DNA from: Nymphaea colorata
Taxonomy: Eukaryota > Streptophyta > Magnoliopsida > Nymphaeales > Nymphaeaceae
Assembly (NCBI RefSeq): GCF_008831285.2
Contig: NC_045142.1
Span: 25,743,876-25,807,875 of the forward strand
Reading direction: 5' to 3'
DNA: 64,000 bases
Shown piece by piece: positions 11,528 through 24,692 of the stretch (the first letter of the stretch is position 1; the number at the start of each line of letters is the position of its first letter). A model generated the notes under the pieces. The model worked only from the letters and a program-made list of their open reading frames with translations. It did not search any database and was not told where the DNA came from. The position numbers and the translations under genes are program-made.

Positions 11528-14500
11528 ATGCTGGGTCGCGCTGCGCGTCGATGGATTTCCACGTCATTCGCTGAGGGTCCCTTTGTCGAAGCGCCGAGGC
11601 CGTGGCTCTTCGTCGGCTTGGGAAATCCGGGACAGAAATTCCAAGGTACCAGACACAACGTGAGTGCAACTCTTTGACTTATATGTTGCATTGCATCTGT
11701 TGTTTTTGAAATCTTGATTGTAGATTGGATCTGAGATGAACATATATGTTGCGTTGCATCTGTTGGTATTGATAAGCATTGTTTTAAATGGTAGATTGGG
11801 TTTGAGATGAACATGTGTGTTGTATTGCATCTGTTCCTATTGTTAAGTCTTGTTTCGGATCGTAGGTTGGGTTTGAGATGATTGATGCTTTTGCTGAATC
11901 GGAAGGAATCTCCATGGACACGGTTCACTGTAAAGCCTTGTTTGGAAAAGGTTTGTCGTCCCTGTGGAAGGCATCTAGCGTTGCTGTTTTTAATTAATTC
12001 AATTGCCTGTTGTAGCAGCTTTGATAGAAATTCTTGGAATAATCGTTTTTTTTTATTTTGGAACTTTTCCAGGTCTTGTGGAAAATACACCAGTATTTCT
12101 GGCAAAGCCTCAGACCTATATGAATTTGAGCGGTGAATCAGTTAGTAATCAACGATTACCTTTGCGAAAATTCATTTTTCTATTTGCGCTTCTTATTGCC
12201 TTTGCCATTCTGTTTTATTTACATGCTCTCTGTTTTATTTACATGCTCTGGTTACCGTAATATGTTGCCACTGAGTTTTTTTTTTGTTTGAAGCACGTGT
12301 ATTATTTTGCATTTTATATAAAGTCTAAGATCAAGTTATCTATTGTTCTACATACCGAACAGAAATTGCGTTGATAGCCTTGTAAATATACTGATGCAAT
12401 ACATTGACAAGTAAATGAATGACCCTGGGGCCACTTACATTGCCAAGTAGCAGCATTAGGTAGCCTAATCAATGGCACTTGTTTTCTTATTAGGTTTTGC
12501 TGAAGTTTGATCTTAAGAGGGTCATAATAGGAAGAAGGTAAATCAGTCCTTATTATCAATCTGATACTTTGCCTGGAGTTATTACAAGGATGACTAACAT
12601 CCAATGATTCCGTTACAACTTTTGGGTCTGCCCAGTCCAGATTGTCCGCTATTCATGCAAAGACAATAAAGACATTGAAAAACATATTGGTTCTCGAATT
12701 TGAAAAAAGTGTAGCCAACTCCTTTATTGCTGCAGGAGAGGATGTTCATTGCTGACTTGTGCATGGAGTGGCGTCTTCCAAATATCATATGATGGATAAT
12801 GGTTTAGACATCGAGATCTTGTCAAAAAGACTTGTGGATGGTGTTAAGTCTTGTTCTTGCAAATTATAGTCCAGAATCCTACTAATTTGTTCCTTTTTTT
12901 CGTGTAATTTTCTGCAACAGAAACAGATGTTTCTTCTCCATCACTTTAGACTGGAAACATAGTAAGATACCTGTTAGTTAACTGCAGGTGTCTTTTTCTT
13001 GCATCCTCCACATGCATCCTTGTCTTCTGTTCATTGTTAATGCTTGGAAAGGCTTAAGAAAATGTTGAGAGCAATAAAAGAATGCTAACCATGCAGTAGT
13101 TCATTTACTCCCATTTTTTTCTCCAATTTAAGAAGTAAATACTTCACTGATTGAGCAGAGAATAATCATGCTTTAGTATGTTTTCTTGGATGGATAAGAT
13201 GTCTCAAATGTACTCTTTTGGGGACATCTCATCTCAAAATTACTTCCTAAATCAAACACGAAATTGAGTGTCTCTATCCCGATTCTCAAAATAGAGTGGA
13301 AACAATCATGACATAGGGGTGCGACTGTAGAGACAGTGTCTGAGACGTTCCTCCCACGACTGCATGTCTAAGATGGTGTCCTGACATGCTGTAATGGAGA
13401 CTCAAACACAACCTCAAAACCATTGGATTGGTATCTTTTTCATCCAATTTATACGTAACATCACTATCAGGAGAATTTTGTTTAGAATTTCTGCCATGGA
13501 TATTTAGTCAGATGTATGATCATTCGACATGCCTATTAGAAGGAAGTTCAAGAAATCCAATTTGTATAATCTTTTCATCTCTTCATATTTTCTGACTACA
13601 AGGATAAAGTGCATGCCTTGTAATTTAACAGGTTGAGAATCATCAGAAGGATTTTGTAGTCTTATAGGGTTAGATTGTGTAACAAAACTCTTTGCCGGTT
13701 AGTGTTTGGCACTTGGTGCCATGATTACAGTTGACCATTAGTGTGTTGATGTTCAAGGTTTCAAATGGACCGGACTGGCTAATGAATTTTTGTACTTCAG
13801 GTTGCTATCAAATACTGCTCCTGATTGACTTGCAGATGCCCTCTTATTTTGGTCTGTGTTAGTTGACTTTATTTGGGTTGGCTGGTATAATGTTTGGCTT
13901 GTGTGCTAGATTGATGAAGTGGGTGCACTTCTTACCAAAGGTTTTGAATTTTTTTATCTATATTTCTATCAAGTTGAGTTAAATGAATATTTTTCTAGTT
14001 GCAAAAAAGGGCTCATTTCATCTGATGAGAGCAACTTATAAGGCTAAGTTGACAGGGCATTAGAAATTCAGAAGTTCAAAATATATGAGAGGTAGTGTTT
14101 TCTTGCTTATTTGCTGGTGAGTTTTTTTTTTTTTTTTTTCTTTGCTGTACCATCTAACAGGGACTTTTCTAAATTCTAATGATTATCAATATAAGCTTTG
14201 TACTGATCTTATTCTATGTTTTGACATTGTATTGTATAATAGTTACTTCGTTATGCAATAGGAGGAATCAGTTAAGTCATTCCTAACAGAACCTTCTCCG
14301 AATAGGAATAGTTAATCTAAATTTTGATATTGCTGCTGATGCTAATCACTTTTTCTTATCAAAAGTTACTGTCAAAAAGCTAATCTATGTCTTTCTTGCT
14401 ACATTGACTGCAGAGTGGACCACTTGCAGCATACTATAAGTTACCTCTCAGTCGTGTCCTCCTGGTATGTTCTCTTTTTTTTTTTCATTGCACGTTTGAT

Positions 14501-16447
14501 TTTACTGGGAAATGAGATATGCTGAATCTCTGTGAACTCAAGTTGATCCCAAAGAATTTGGAAACAAGTGGTTCTTTGTGCTTGTTATGTTGTAACTTTG
14601 TCAGTGTTTTTCTTTGTTTTTTAATCAGGAGGATTTTTTTTTATTAGTATCTGATTCATCAACCAGCCTTTTACTATTCGTGGAGTAAACAGAGAGGAAA
14701 ACACCTGTGGCTGATGGTTTGCAGGGTCCGCTATTTTATTTCTTCAAGCCTTCTTCCAGATTTCTGAGCAATAATTTTTGTAACTATTAGATGCATTTAT
14801 ATGATGAAGGAAATGATGAGCATGAAAAGGGGAAGGATTTGAAATTATGGCTGAGTTCGATAAATTACTTTTATTGCGGTCTCTTGAGTTCACCTGAAGT
14901 TTTATTCTCTTTCACAGAAATCTTATTAAATATACTCATTCTTTTAACTAAATGTGGACTTGTTTATTGCTTATAGGCTTTTGATGATATGGACTTGCCA
15001 TGTGGAGTTCTTCGACTACAACCAAAAGGAGGACATGGAGGGCACAATGGGTATGAAATGCACAGGCTCTTGAACATCGCTACCACATTCCTCTTTGTTT
15101 ACTGGAAATGTGCATTTGTCATTTGTGTAAGTATAGATAATCGTTTCCATGTGAGAGACGGTTTCATCTTGGTTTGGGGTCTACAATGTCAAATCCCAAG
15201 TGTACTTGGAATGTTTTCATTTCAATCCTCATTTTGCATGAACTCACAACATTAAATTGTTGTACTAGAGCTGCACGAACTAAGACACTGAAACTCACAG
15301 GATGCATATGTGGCCTTTAACCTTATCCCCATTACTTGCATCATTTTCTTAAAAAAGCATCTACAGTGCGTTAGTATGGTTGCAACACGTGTCTGCAGTT
15401 TTTGCAACTAAACCTTATAGGATGAAGGATGCGGCCATGAAAATGGGGTGAGAAAGACTACAGTTGCTTTTCCACTTATGAAGGTCTAATATTCTCTGCT
15501 AAGATTTCACAAATTTACAGTCATTTGCCTCATTCAAATCCTTCAAACTATGAGACCTTCAGACATTTTTTTGTGGGAGTTACTGATATATTTTGCCAAT
15601 GTGTTAGGCTAAAGAGTGTTATATATCACTTTCGAGGGAACAGTGAGTTCGCACGCTTAAGAATCGGTAGTCCCTATTTTTTGTCCGTTCAATTATTACT
15701 GTTATCATTTTTGGAAGATCCTATTTCATGTTTGTGATATCTTGCTTTATGTTTCACATGCTGAAGGTATTGGAAGGCCACCAGGCCAGATGGACCCAAA
15801 GGCATTTTTGCTTCAGAAATTCAATGCAACAGCTAGGGAACGGGTAAGCACACTGTTGAAGGGTGTCACGGTCATATAATTTGTCCATAATCCTGTGAAC
15901 TGGCAACTATAGGTGTGGTATCTGTATTGGCCTGTGTAAACGACGGTGCATATTTTGATCTACTACAGAACAACTTATGAAACCACTTGCAGTTTTTACT
16001 TGTTTGAGCAAGTAGCCATTATAAAATATGAATTTCATTATCTATATAAAGTTAAAACTGGGGTTCTCACAAATGATATATCTTATGTTCCTGAATTCCC
16101 ATGTTGCTGCTGAATTGCTTGCTTTTTAAGTCATCATTTCGTACGTCTTTTTGCCGCTCATTTGTCTGACTTAGCATCCTCTGGTATGCAATAATTGTGG
16201 AAAGCTGCTTTCTTGTGGATATTCATGGTCGATGATCTTCTTTGTTCGGCTTGGACTTTCCCATTCTTTAACACGTTTGAGGCATCTTTTTCTCTGGTTT
16301 CCTTCTTTCTTATTGTTCAATTGTGGATAGATTGATGCGGCTTTGAAAGAAGGCGTGGAAGTATTGAGGCATCTTATCTCCAAGGGTTTGGCTGAAAGTT
16401 CAAGACGGTTCAACAATGAGCAAAAGTACAAGCACTGTAACTTGTGA
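11528..16447 (+). CDS. Peptidyl-tRNA hydrolase (Pth1 type), probably mitochondrial
   Basis: Complete eight-exon gene: 11528-11659, 11866-11950, 12073-12140, 14414-14464, 14977-15050, 15608-15666, 15767-15843 and 16331-16447; 220 aa, all joins in frame with GT-AG introns. The enzyme hydrolyses the ester bond of peptidyl-tRNAs released from stalled ribosomes. Conserved residues are N33 in GLGNPG, catalytic H43 in TRHNVGF, N90 in YMNLSG, D115 in FDDMDLP and N136 in GGHGGHNG. The first 24 residues are rich in Arg and Ser with no acidic residue before E16, fitting a mitochondrial presequence. The ATG at 11528 opens exon 1 in this frame. Intron 1 (206 bp) carries tandem copies of the exon 2 acceptor region, and intron 3 is long (about 2.3 kb). 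The gene converges with the aminotransferase gene; the stop codons are about 650 bp apart. Confidence 0.94.
11681..11883. repeat. Three tandem repeats covering intron 1 and the exon 2 acceptor of the Pth gene
   Basis: Three units start near 11681, 11744 and 11815. Each contains GCATCTGTT and later a TAG followed by a version of TTGGGTTTGAGATGA. The third TAG (11863-11865) is the acceptor that keeps exon 2 in frame. The two earlier TAGs end at 11723 and 11794, spaced exactly 71 bp apart. Intron and exon edge have therefore been duplicated together. Confidence 0.85.
12210..12249. repeat. 20-bp tandem duplication in Pth intron 3
   Basis: Two exact copies of CTGTTTTATTTACATGCTCT lie end to end. 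Confidence 0.95.
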
Positions 16448-17098
16448 GGACCATGACCATCTAAGTAGTTCGCAAAAATGATGTTGATATGATAATTTTG
16501 GTTTTTGAACAAGCAGCTGGGGCAAGTATATGCCGGCATCATCTCACATATAATTCATCTGTTAAAGGATCACAAGAAAGACATTGCAAGCTCAAATCAG
16601 CATCCCAAGAATGCCATATTGTCCCCGACAAAGCTCATATCATTCTTGAGGGGCTGGAAGTGGATGACGATGGTTGCCTTTTCTGCTGCACAACGCACAT
16701 TTTAAGTTGGTATTTGCTAATGCTGTAACTTACCTGCCCATATTTGAGATGGATAATGTAAACTAAAAAGTTGTTGGCATGGAAGGTTTTTGCTATTTGT
16801 TGTGAATTCTTTTGTCTCCCATAAATTGGCAAAAATATATCAGCAGTACTCTCAAAAAGCTTCTAACCTTACCGACAGAAACCCAAAATGGATATTCGAT
16901 ACCATGGTTTGCACTGAATTTAATATAATAACAAGATCATTATTTGAAATTGAGAACACAATTTCAGTGCATGTAATCATTGATCCCGTGCCACTGCCTG
17001 TGGATCAAACAACCCCTTGGTATACAAGTGTCTACTTCGTCGCGGTTACAATACAGGCAAAGAGAAGTTCTTAGCATGAAACACCTTTCAGAAAATGC

Positions 17099-20000
17099 CT
17101 AGTCCAGGTTCAAGCAACCCTCCTTGTTTACAAGTTCGTTCATTTTGCCAGCAGCTGCATCTAATGTAGCTTTGCTCTTACAAAAAGCAAATCTAACATA
17201 CCTCTTCTTGTAGCTGAGATCTCTTTGTGATTCCAACGACTCTTTCATTGATGAGGATTCGGAATGGGCACCATTGCAGATTCTAGATCCAGTATGGAAA
17301 AATCCACAACCAGGAACAGCTGCTACACCGGCCCTCATTATCAGTTTAGCCACAAACTCAACCTGGGTAAGAGCCAAATATTGTCAAGAGGAGCCAACTT
17401 AGTTCCTTAATCTTTTTAACACTACAGCCAGCAAAGTGAAAGAATCGATGTTCGTGTAAGACAGAATGAATCAGCATATACTTTATCATTGGACGTGCAG
17501 GGCTCATGGTTTATCAAGTTATATTTGAGATGGTACAGAGAAGGGAAAATCAGATTTCAAGAGCTCGGTCAAATCTGTCAATATTTCACCATCTTAGAAG
17601 AACTAGTAGCGAAAAACCATAAGGTTGCCAGAAAAAGATTGACCAATCAAATAAAAAATCACTTATTCTGGGCACTCACATCAGAAAGAACACAATTCTC
17701 AGGAAGCTCTGCAAAAATGAAAAAGGCACCCCGTGGCTTAAAGTGGACTTTGAATCCAACCTCGGCAAGCATCTTAACAGCATAGTCTCTTCTCTTTTGG
17801 TAGTCCTATAAAAAGAGAAAAAACAATATCTCAAGGACCGTAAGAACACAAATGTAGCACTTATTGGAAGCTAAGAGAACAGTTTTCTTTACAGCTCTTA
17901 AGGCCTCAAAAAATCCTGGAGGACTTCTAAAAGCCGTTAGGGCAGCCTCTTGAAATGGTGCAGGGGCTGAATCGGTAAGCTTGACGTGAATATTCTTTAT
18001 TGCAGAAGCAATGACTGCAGGAGCAATCGCCCAGCCAATCCTCCAACCTTGCAATCCAGCCTTTCCCACCAATTAGAAAGCAGCAGGGTACCAAAAAATG
18101 CAATGAAGATCAAGCTAAGAGCATAAATAACAATGATAACTAACAGATAAAGCCATGAAAACCTCTTACAACACAAACTAATCTTGCTGCTTTTCTTCTT
18201 TTAATCAATTCAATAAGAATAAATGCTCAACATTGGTTATCTGGCCAAATGAAACCTCGCCTTCCCGATTTAACAGCATTTTGCCATCACCATTACTACC
18301 GGACAGTAGTACTAAGAGCTTACTGTCCAGTAAATACTTCACAGACTCCTATGTTTAAGAGCCACCCCCGATATTTGTTGAGGTTACTAATTAAGCCTCA
18401 ACTCTATTCCTTGTGATATATCATATTACTAGATCACGTGAACTGTACACGAGGCTGAACTATTTCATCACTTTATGGCTTCATCAACTTGTTGATGTGT
18501 GTGTGAGAGAGAGAAAGAGAAAGCACTTGCCTGCATCCATATGAGTCTGCATGATTATTTGTTAGGAACAACAAAGATATGCATGTGTAACACTTTAGTG
18601 CTACTGAGATGATGCAAGTTCACAAGCCTTAGATCAAGTCAAAGAATTCAGAGTTACTCTTTTGAACATCCTCTACAATGGTCAGTATCTTGTGGGTACA
18701 TGACATGAGAAATGAATTTCGGATCAAGACTAGTTGATCATAACACACTCATCCAAGGTCCACTAGCAAGATGAATTTGTCCTTGCTCTAGATGGTTCAG
18801 CATCTGACTGGTTCTTTCATCTATGTCGACCGTGAAGGACATACAGCACAAATGCTTTGATCCTAAAGATGCCTCTTTGAAATCCAAAATCCAAATATGT
18901 TGATTCAGATTTTCTTTTCCTGAATTATACTACAGCCAACTATAGCCGACGATTTGCAATTGGATGAGCTAAAATTGCCTCCAACATCAGACAAGTTCAT
19001 TTTAATTCCCTTGACAAAATCTTATCCCATTTTATGTGATCTTTCAGTTAAATCTGTAAAACAATTTCAGGTAAGAGCCTGAGATGGTCAATATGTTTAA
19101 CATGTAACTGGTTAAAGAAAGATATGAAAGTAGGATAGAGCACGCACCTGTGACACTAAATGTTTTTGACAATGACGAAGTTATGATGGTTCGATTTTGC
19201 ATCCCTGGAAGTGTTGCAAGTGAAAAATGTTTTTCTGTGTCAAACGTTACATGCTCATAAACCTGCAACTAAAGAAACCTCTTTAAACACCACAGAGAAT
19301 GTATCATAAGAACCACAACTGAAAAAACAAATCTTCCAGGAAAATAACAAAATTAAGGAATGGAATAACAAAAAAATCCAAAGATTCAAAAACCAACTTG
19401 CAAAGATTGCCAAGTGAAATTTGTTGAAGTTACCACTAGTAGCTAGTCAAATTTGTCTGACCATAGAAATAATACAATAATGCATCATTATCATTCAATT
19501 AGGACTCAAAAGCTAATCAGTTTTCTCTTGAAGTACACCACATGCTGCTAAAGGTCTGTTTTATCATACAACTAAGCATCCCCATTCAATCTCTGCAGAA
19601 TTCAAATTTTAATGGAAAAAATTCCAAACAATCCACTGTCCTATTCAGAGCGAGAGGGAGAGAAAGAGAGAGTATTAAAATTGTCTTGTGCTCATCAGGG
19701 AAGAATTAAGGCAATGACAGGTAACTGCTGCGATAGTTTGCAAACATGGTAACTGAGATTGTGCAACACTACTCAATTGTTCAAAACTTCAAATAACCCA
19801 AAAGTAAGCCCAGTGGAAAATGGTATACATACTTCATCTGTTATTGCTAGACAATCCATATCACAGCAAGCACCAGCAATAGCAGTCATCTCATCTATGG
19901 TGAAAACCTTCCCTGTAGGATTATGCGGACTGAGAATTTATTATTAGATGAATATAAGAAAATATAGGCCCTCAAATTCAGGAACAAAAAGGATTCCAAC

Positions 20001-22881
20001 TTTAACATTATTATTCTTCCTAAGCCATGCAAGATAATAGTCAACTATACTTCACACTCTGAGAACCTGAAAGAAACTAACGGGGTCAGCATACACTGCA
20101 GATGACATAAATGAATCAAAAATTGGAAACATCATTGTCACCTAGTTGCTTAAAACGCCTCTACAGTATCTACCACATCTTACCACTAATGCTGTGAAAA
20201 AATTTCTATGTTTGAAGAATATGTGCAGCTCTGTGCTCTGATGATAACATAAGGCATAAACAGTGTGCGGTTTAGAAGTCTTGACAATATGATGATAAAT
20301 TCACCAAAGTAAACTGAGAATCATTAGACTTCAAAACAAACAGTAACTTTGGTTTTAACTTTTAAGTGTCAACAGTCAAATGAAAAGATGCTATCCAAGA
20401 TAAGCTGTCCATTCCTAGTCTTAGCAAAAGGCCACATAGAGTATTTCAATCAAAATTAGCAGCCTTTGAAACAGATTGCAGATATTATGGAGCATAACAA
20501 AATATGAATGGCATCTGGAGTCTAATAACGTAGGACTGATTTCAACAACAAAGGCAACACAAACAAATAGATCTATCATCAACAACAAAGAAAAAGCCAA
20601 CTTTCGAAAGTGCCAATAGCATCAATTATAACAAATCTGCAAGATTTATTATTATCTATTACAGTAACCTTACACTAACCTGTTTAAAACTACAGCTTTT
20701 GTGCGTGATGTGAATGATTCTCTGAATCTCTTTATGTCCAAAGTCCACATAGGGGGATCCAGTTCGACATAAATCTTGAAATAAATTTGTCAATATTAGT
20801 TCTCAGATATCGTCATAAAAATATACCCATCTTAATGAAAAAGTTGACACAGATTTTAACTTAACAAATCTAACCAAAAAAAAAAAAAGATCCAACTCAC
20901 AGGAACACCACCAGCCAGAGCTATGCAGGTTTCATAAGTTTCGTAAGCAGGATCAAACAACAATACCTCATCACCATGATTAATTGCTGCAAAACATGAA
21001 GCAATCATGCCAAGGAAGGTAAATATTTCCTAAAATAAAAAAGTGAAGGTGTTTTGTAAATTTAAAACTTAGAACATACTTGCAAATATTGTTGCTGCAA
21101 ATGCTTCTGTCTGGCCACAACAGATAGCAATATCAGTGAGAGGATCCGCATCGATGGAATGGATTTCTTTTGCTCTTCTAGCCACATAATTACATAATTC
21201 TTGGACATGCCTAGGAGTGAAAAAATGAACCAATAAAGAAAAAGACATGTTGACCCCAAACCATGATAATCGACATGCATATGTGGCTAGATAAACATCT
21301 GTAACCAAACTCAGTTACTACTCAGATCCATTCATTCACGATCATAACTGCCTTGGAATATCTCAAAACGTTTGGAAAGACAAGGCTTTCCTATTATGCC
21401 ATTCTGAAGACATAATCATCAACACATGATGAATATCACATGAGATTACATCTTTAAACCATAGCTATAAATGCCACACATATCTGCAGTTTCTCCACAT
21501 GTAGAGAAATCAAATTTTTGAACCTGATATTTTGCAAAAACTGGTAATACGGGAGAGACGTATGGTTTTTATTCTTTTCTCTTTTTTTTTTTTAAATTTA
21601 ACCTTCTTCGTGTTCATCATTTCTCTGCTTTACGCAAATGATACTATTCAATTATTCTTAAGATGGATAGTTACTGCTTCATATTTTTCTAATCTTTTCT
21701 TTGGTAAAACCTTCAAGCGTTTGATCCGGGAAACTTTTTAATATGGAACATGGAATCTTCCAAGGAATTTCATTGCGTAAATTCACCATATAAGATATCA
21801 CTGACATCAATTTGCGTAAAAGGATCATGAATTTTGAGTCAAATCAGCTGTTCGTGTATCCATGGTTTTAGCTGCAACATGACATATATAAGGTAGGGAC
21901 ATGAATCTATTACAAGACACGCTCGGTTTTTTGCCATGTAGTAGTACATCACCAGTCTCCGACGAACCATAAATGTAAAAGTGTCCCACAGTATCACAAG
22001 AATTATCCTGGTATTCCTTTTGTGCTACAGCAAAATCTCCGTACCAGAAGCATTTTTCTCTTTTTCAGGTTTTACTAGGTCTTTGCGCCTTATAGACAGA
22101 TCCTGATCATTGAATACTTTACTGCTAACCGGTATATACCAAAATAAGAAGCATGTAATGGGACATGCTAAAGCAACCAAATTACGTAACCAGAAGAAAA
22201 GTATGGAGGAGGTTAGTCTACAAAATTCAAAATTAAATAGAAGCTGACAATTGATCGTTCAGCTATCCAATATAGAGACTCTTAACCAAATTACGTCGAC
22301 AGAGACCTTCGAGAAATGGTGCATAATGTAGGAACACATGAGCACAAAGCATCTCTGACCATAACGCATACATAATTCTGCATGCGCCGCCCTAACCCAG
22401 CGAGAAGAATTTTGTTCGGAAACAGTCTTGTCCAAGTTGGCTTATTCAAAGTCACTAACGAGCAAGGAACCATTCGCTATCGATCTAAACGAACGGAAAA
22501 CAACTGTCTCGCTCTCCAAACTGCCAGTGAAAAATCAAGTAGCCTCAATCATAACACTCGATCAAGAACCGCAATACTATCACAAAAAGCAAAAGGAGAC
22601 CGGAGAATAACAGACCGATAATCGCAGAGAGCGCTCTACAACCATAAAGTACAGAAAACAAGAATGATCTCTATGATTCTCCGCTGAGAAGGTGCTCACC
22701 TGTACTGATTGTAGTCGGAGTTGATGGCATCGACGGCCGCCTGCTTCAATTCCGGCGGGGCGGGGAAATCCGGGAATCCCTCAGCGAGGTTGATGGCGTT
22801 CGATCGCTGGGCGAGGAGGGAGAGCTCCTGGATCGGCGAGGGCTTGAGAGCGAGGGCCGCCCTTGACAGCCTTCCCTCCAT
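17099..22881 (-). CDS. PLP-dependent class I/II aminotransferase, kynurenine/cysteine-conjugate lyase type
   Basis: Complete nine-exon gene on the minus strand: 22881-22700, 21210-21080, 20986-20901, 20774-20680, 19929-19833, 19262-19148, 18047-17893, 17805-17680 and 17362-17099; 416 aa, all joins in frame. Fold type I landmarks are GFPDFPAP (35-42), N168 in SPHNPTGK, D196 and Y199 in ITDEVYEH, the Schiff-base lysine K230 in SSLSKTFSVTGWRIGW, and the substrate-carboxylate arginine R386 in YVRFAF. The overall pattern matches plant proteins annotated as kynurenine-oxoglutarate transaminase-like or methionine-type aminotransferases; the amino donor cannot be read from sequence. There is no clear targeting peptide, so it is likely cytosolic. 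A Ser- and Lys-rich stretch (about 354-382) between the GFF and VRF motifs is longer than in animal kynurenine aminotransferases. Five of the eight introns exceed 500 bp. Confidence 0.93.
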
Positions 22882-22929
22882 CTCTGCCGCTCTTCTGGAT
22901 AACGGAGAGTTCGAATCCCGCCCCGCCTC

Positions 22930-22935
22930 TTATAC
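22930..22935 (-). promoter_or_regulatory. Possible TATA box of the aminotransferase gene
   Basis: TATAAG reads on the minus strand about 50 bp before the ATG at 22881, allowing only a short leader of about 20-25 nt. The match and spacing are plausible but not strong. Confidence 0.4.
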
Positions 22936-23070
22936 TTCGCGCGCTTGAAGTCAATTGTCGGGTATACCCACGAATCTTTCGCTATATGTCCGTTCCGGGT
23001 CACGGCTGGAGGAAATACTTCACACCCGATTTGATCCGCTTGGATCCCATTGGCAGATGAGAGTTGGTCT

Positions 23071-23413
23071 TAGGGAGGGCTGTTCAAAGAAGTCGAGCTA
23101 ACTCGAGTTTGACTCCGACTCGCTTAATAAACCTGACTTGAAATCGACAATCTAAACAAGTCGAGCTTGAGTTAGGTGGGTTCAGTAAACTTGGTTAAGC
23201 TCGACAAATAAAATACGTAAAATACATCTCATAAAATTATTCAAAAAAAAGAGATTGCTCAAATGGATATAAATGGTACTGAAAGGTTTCATGTTCAAGT
23301 CCATATCCATATGTTGTCTCTTCTTTTAAAAAATAAAATTCATTAAGCTTAATCGAGTTGAGCCCGAGTTCCTTTCAAGACACATGAACCTAACTGGCTC
23401 AGGAACAACCCTA
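23071..23413. mobile_element. hAT-like miniature element of the CTCGAG-rich family, with a nested insert
   Basis: The left end TAGGGAGGGCTGTTC and right end GAACAACCCTA are inverted. The 8-bp flanks GTTGGTCT and ATTGGCCT agree at 6 of 8 bases, fitting an old 8-bp target-site duplication. Inside are repeated AGTCGAGCT and ACTCGAG motifs. A SINE-like stretch at about 23245-23322 interrupts the element. Confidence 0.6.
23245..23322 (+). mobile_element. Possible tRNA-derived SINE head
   Basis: TTGCTCAAATGG resembles a pol III A box and GTTCAAGTCC a B box, about 40 bp apart. The bases GAAAGGTTTCA before the B box recur in the segment at 35213. The body is not recognisable as a known SINE. Confidence 0.35.
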
Positions 23414-23498
23414 ATTGGCCTCATCAAATTGGGATCTCATTTGGCAACTGCCGTGGGGTCGGGTTTGAGCCAGGCCCAACAGGACAGGATCTGTTGAT

Positions 23499-23503
<5 letters not shown>

Positions 23504-23562
<59 letters not shown>
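23504..23562. repeat. (AT)n microsatellite
   Basis: Almost 60 bp of uninterrupted alternating AT. The copy number in an assembly is unreliable for such a run. Confidence 0.97.
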
Positions 23563-23566
<4 letters not shown>

Positions 23567-24247
23567 TGCATCTAGAAAAACTTTTTCAGGGGGATAAAAA
23601 ATCATGATAAATTTAATACAAAATACCGTGCATTGTTTTTGAAGCAGAAGAAAATAAAACTCCCAAGAAAGAAAAGCTCCCTGTTTAATAAACATGAAGT
23701 CGAAAGTTTTGTATGTAAGTGATCCAAACTGGTAGTTTCTAGAAATCCTCGTAAATCAATTTGCGTAAGTCTAGTTATCAAACATTATGTTTACGAGAAT
23801 TTAAACTTTACATCATCCATCCAATTTTGGTCACCGCAAGATATGCAAATCCGATCTGCGTCATGATAAAAACAGTCTTTCAAGGTATCATCATAAGGCA
23901 TTAAGTGCGATGATGTCACATGTTCTTATAGAAAATGCCCACTTGAATAAGATATATTTAAAATCTTCAACTTTAAAAAAAGTCAAGGATTGAATAGTGG
24001 GATCAAATTTTTTTAACACACATTAATGGGGTTACCCTTCTTCTTTTGAATTAACAGTTTCAAAATATTAATGTACTAAAAAATCTTTTTTTTTTTCTAT
24101 TTAGGATTCATAAAGACCACACCTAGGTCGAAAGACTGTGTCACTCACTATATAGTATATGACTTTCAGGTTGCTAGATCTGCATTTCAGGCTTATGGCT
24201 AATTCTGCTTATAGGAATAAATCAAGAATGTCATTCTACTAATTACC

Positions 24248-24692
24248 GCTAGTTTAATTAGGGATGTCAACGAATGAGATTCGGATAGAATATATTCTTA
24301 ATTATATCTACTTTTTTGATATTCACATATTCAGTTCAAATTCAAATAAAGAAAAGTCATATCCAAATCTAAAATTCGATTTTACAATCCGAATCCGATT
24401 TTTATGTTTATATCTGAATCCGAATTTTGAACTGGATTTTATCAATTTTCAAAATTTAGTATCATTAGATACAAGATATTTGTCTAAAAATGAATCCGGT
24501 CTGAATCCACATGCGAATCCGATCGGATAATTATGTATATCTGAATCTGGTTGGATGTCATTTATTAAATCTGAATCCGATCCAATTACTTAATCAGATA
24601 TTAAATTTTCTTTCATATCTGATTTTTTCGGTACGGTTCAGTCGAATATCCTATTCAAATCAGATATATTGACATTCCTAAGCTCAACTAGC
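24248..24692. mobile_element. Miniature inverted-repeat element, GGGATGTCAA family, copy 1
   Basis: The left end GCTAGTTTAATTAGGGATGT and the right end, read on the other strand, GCTAGTTGAGCTTAGGAATG, make an imperfect terminal inverted repeat of about 24 bp that continues into GTCAA on both sides. The interior is rich in AATCCGAATCCGATTTT-type sequence. A second copy with the same order of internal blocks lies at 57053-57436. No coding capacity is seen, so it is non-autonomous. Confidence 0.7.

Noticed and set aside
22900-22920. tRNA-like B box (GTTCGAATCC) upstream of the aminotransferase
   Set aside because: No A box or cloverleaf pairing is present, and it falls in the short leader or promoter of a real gene.
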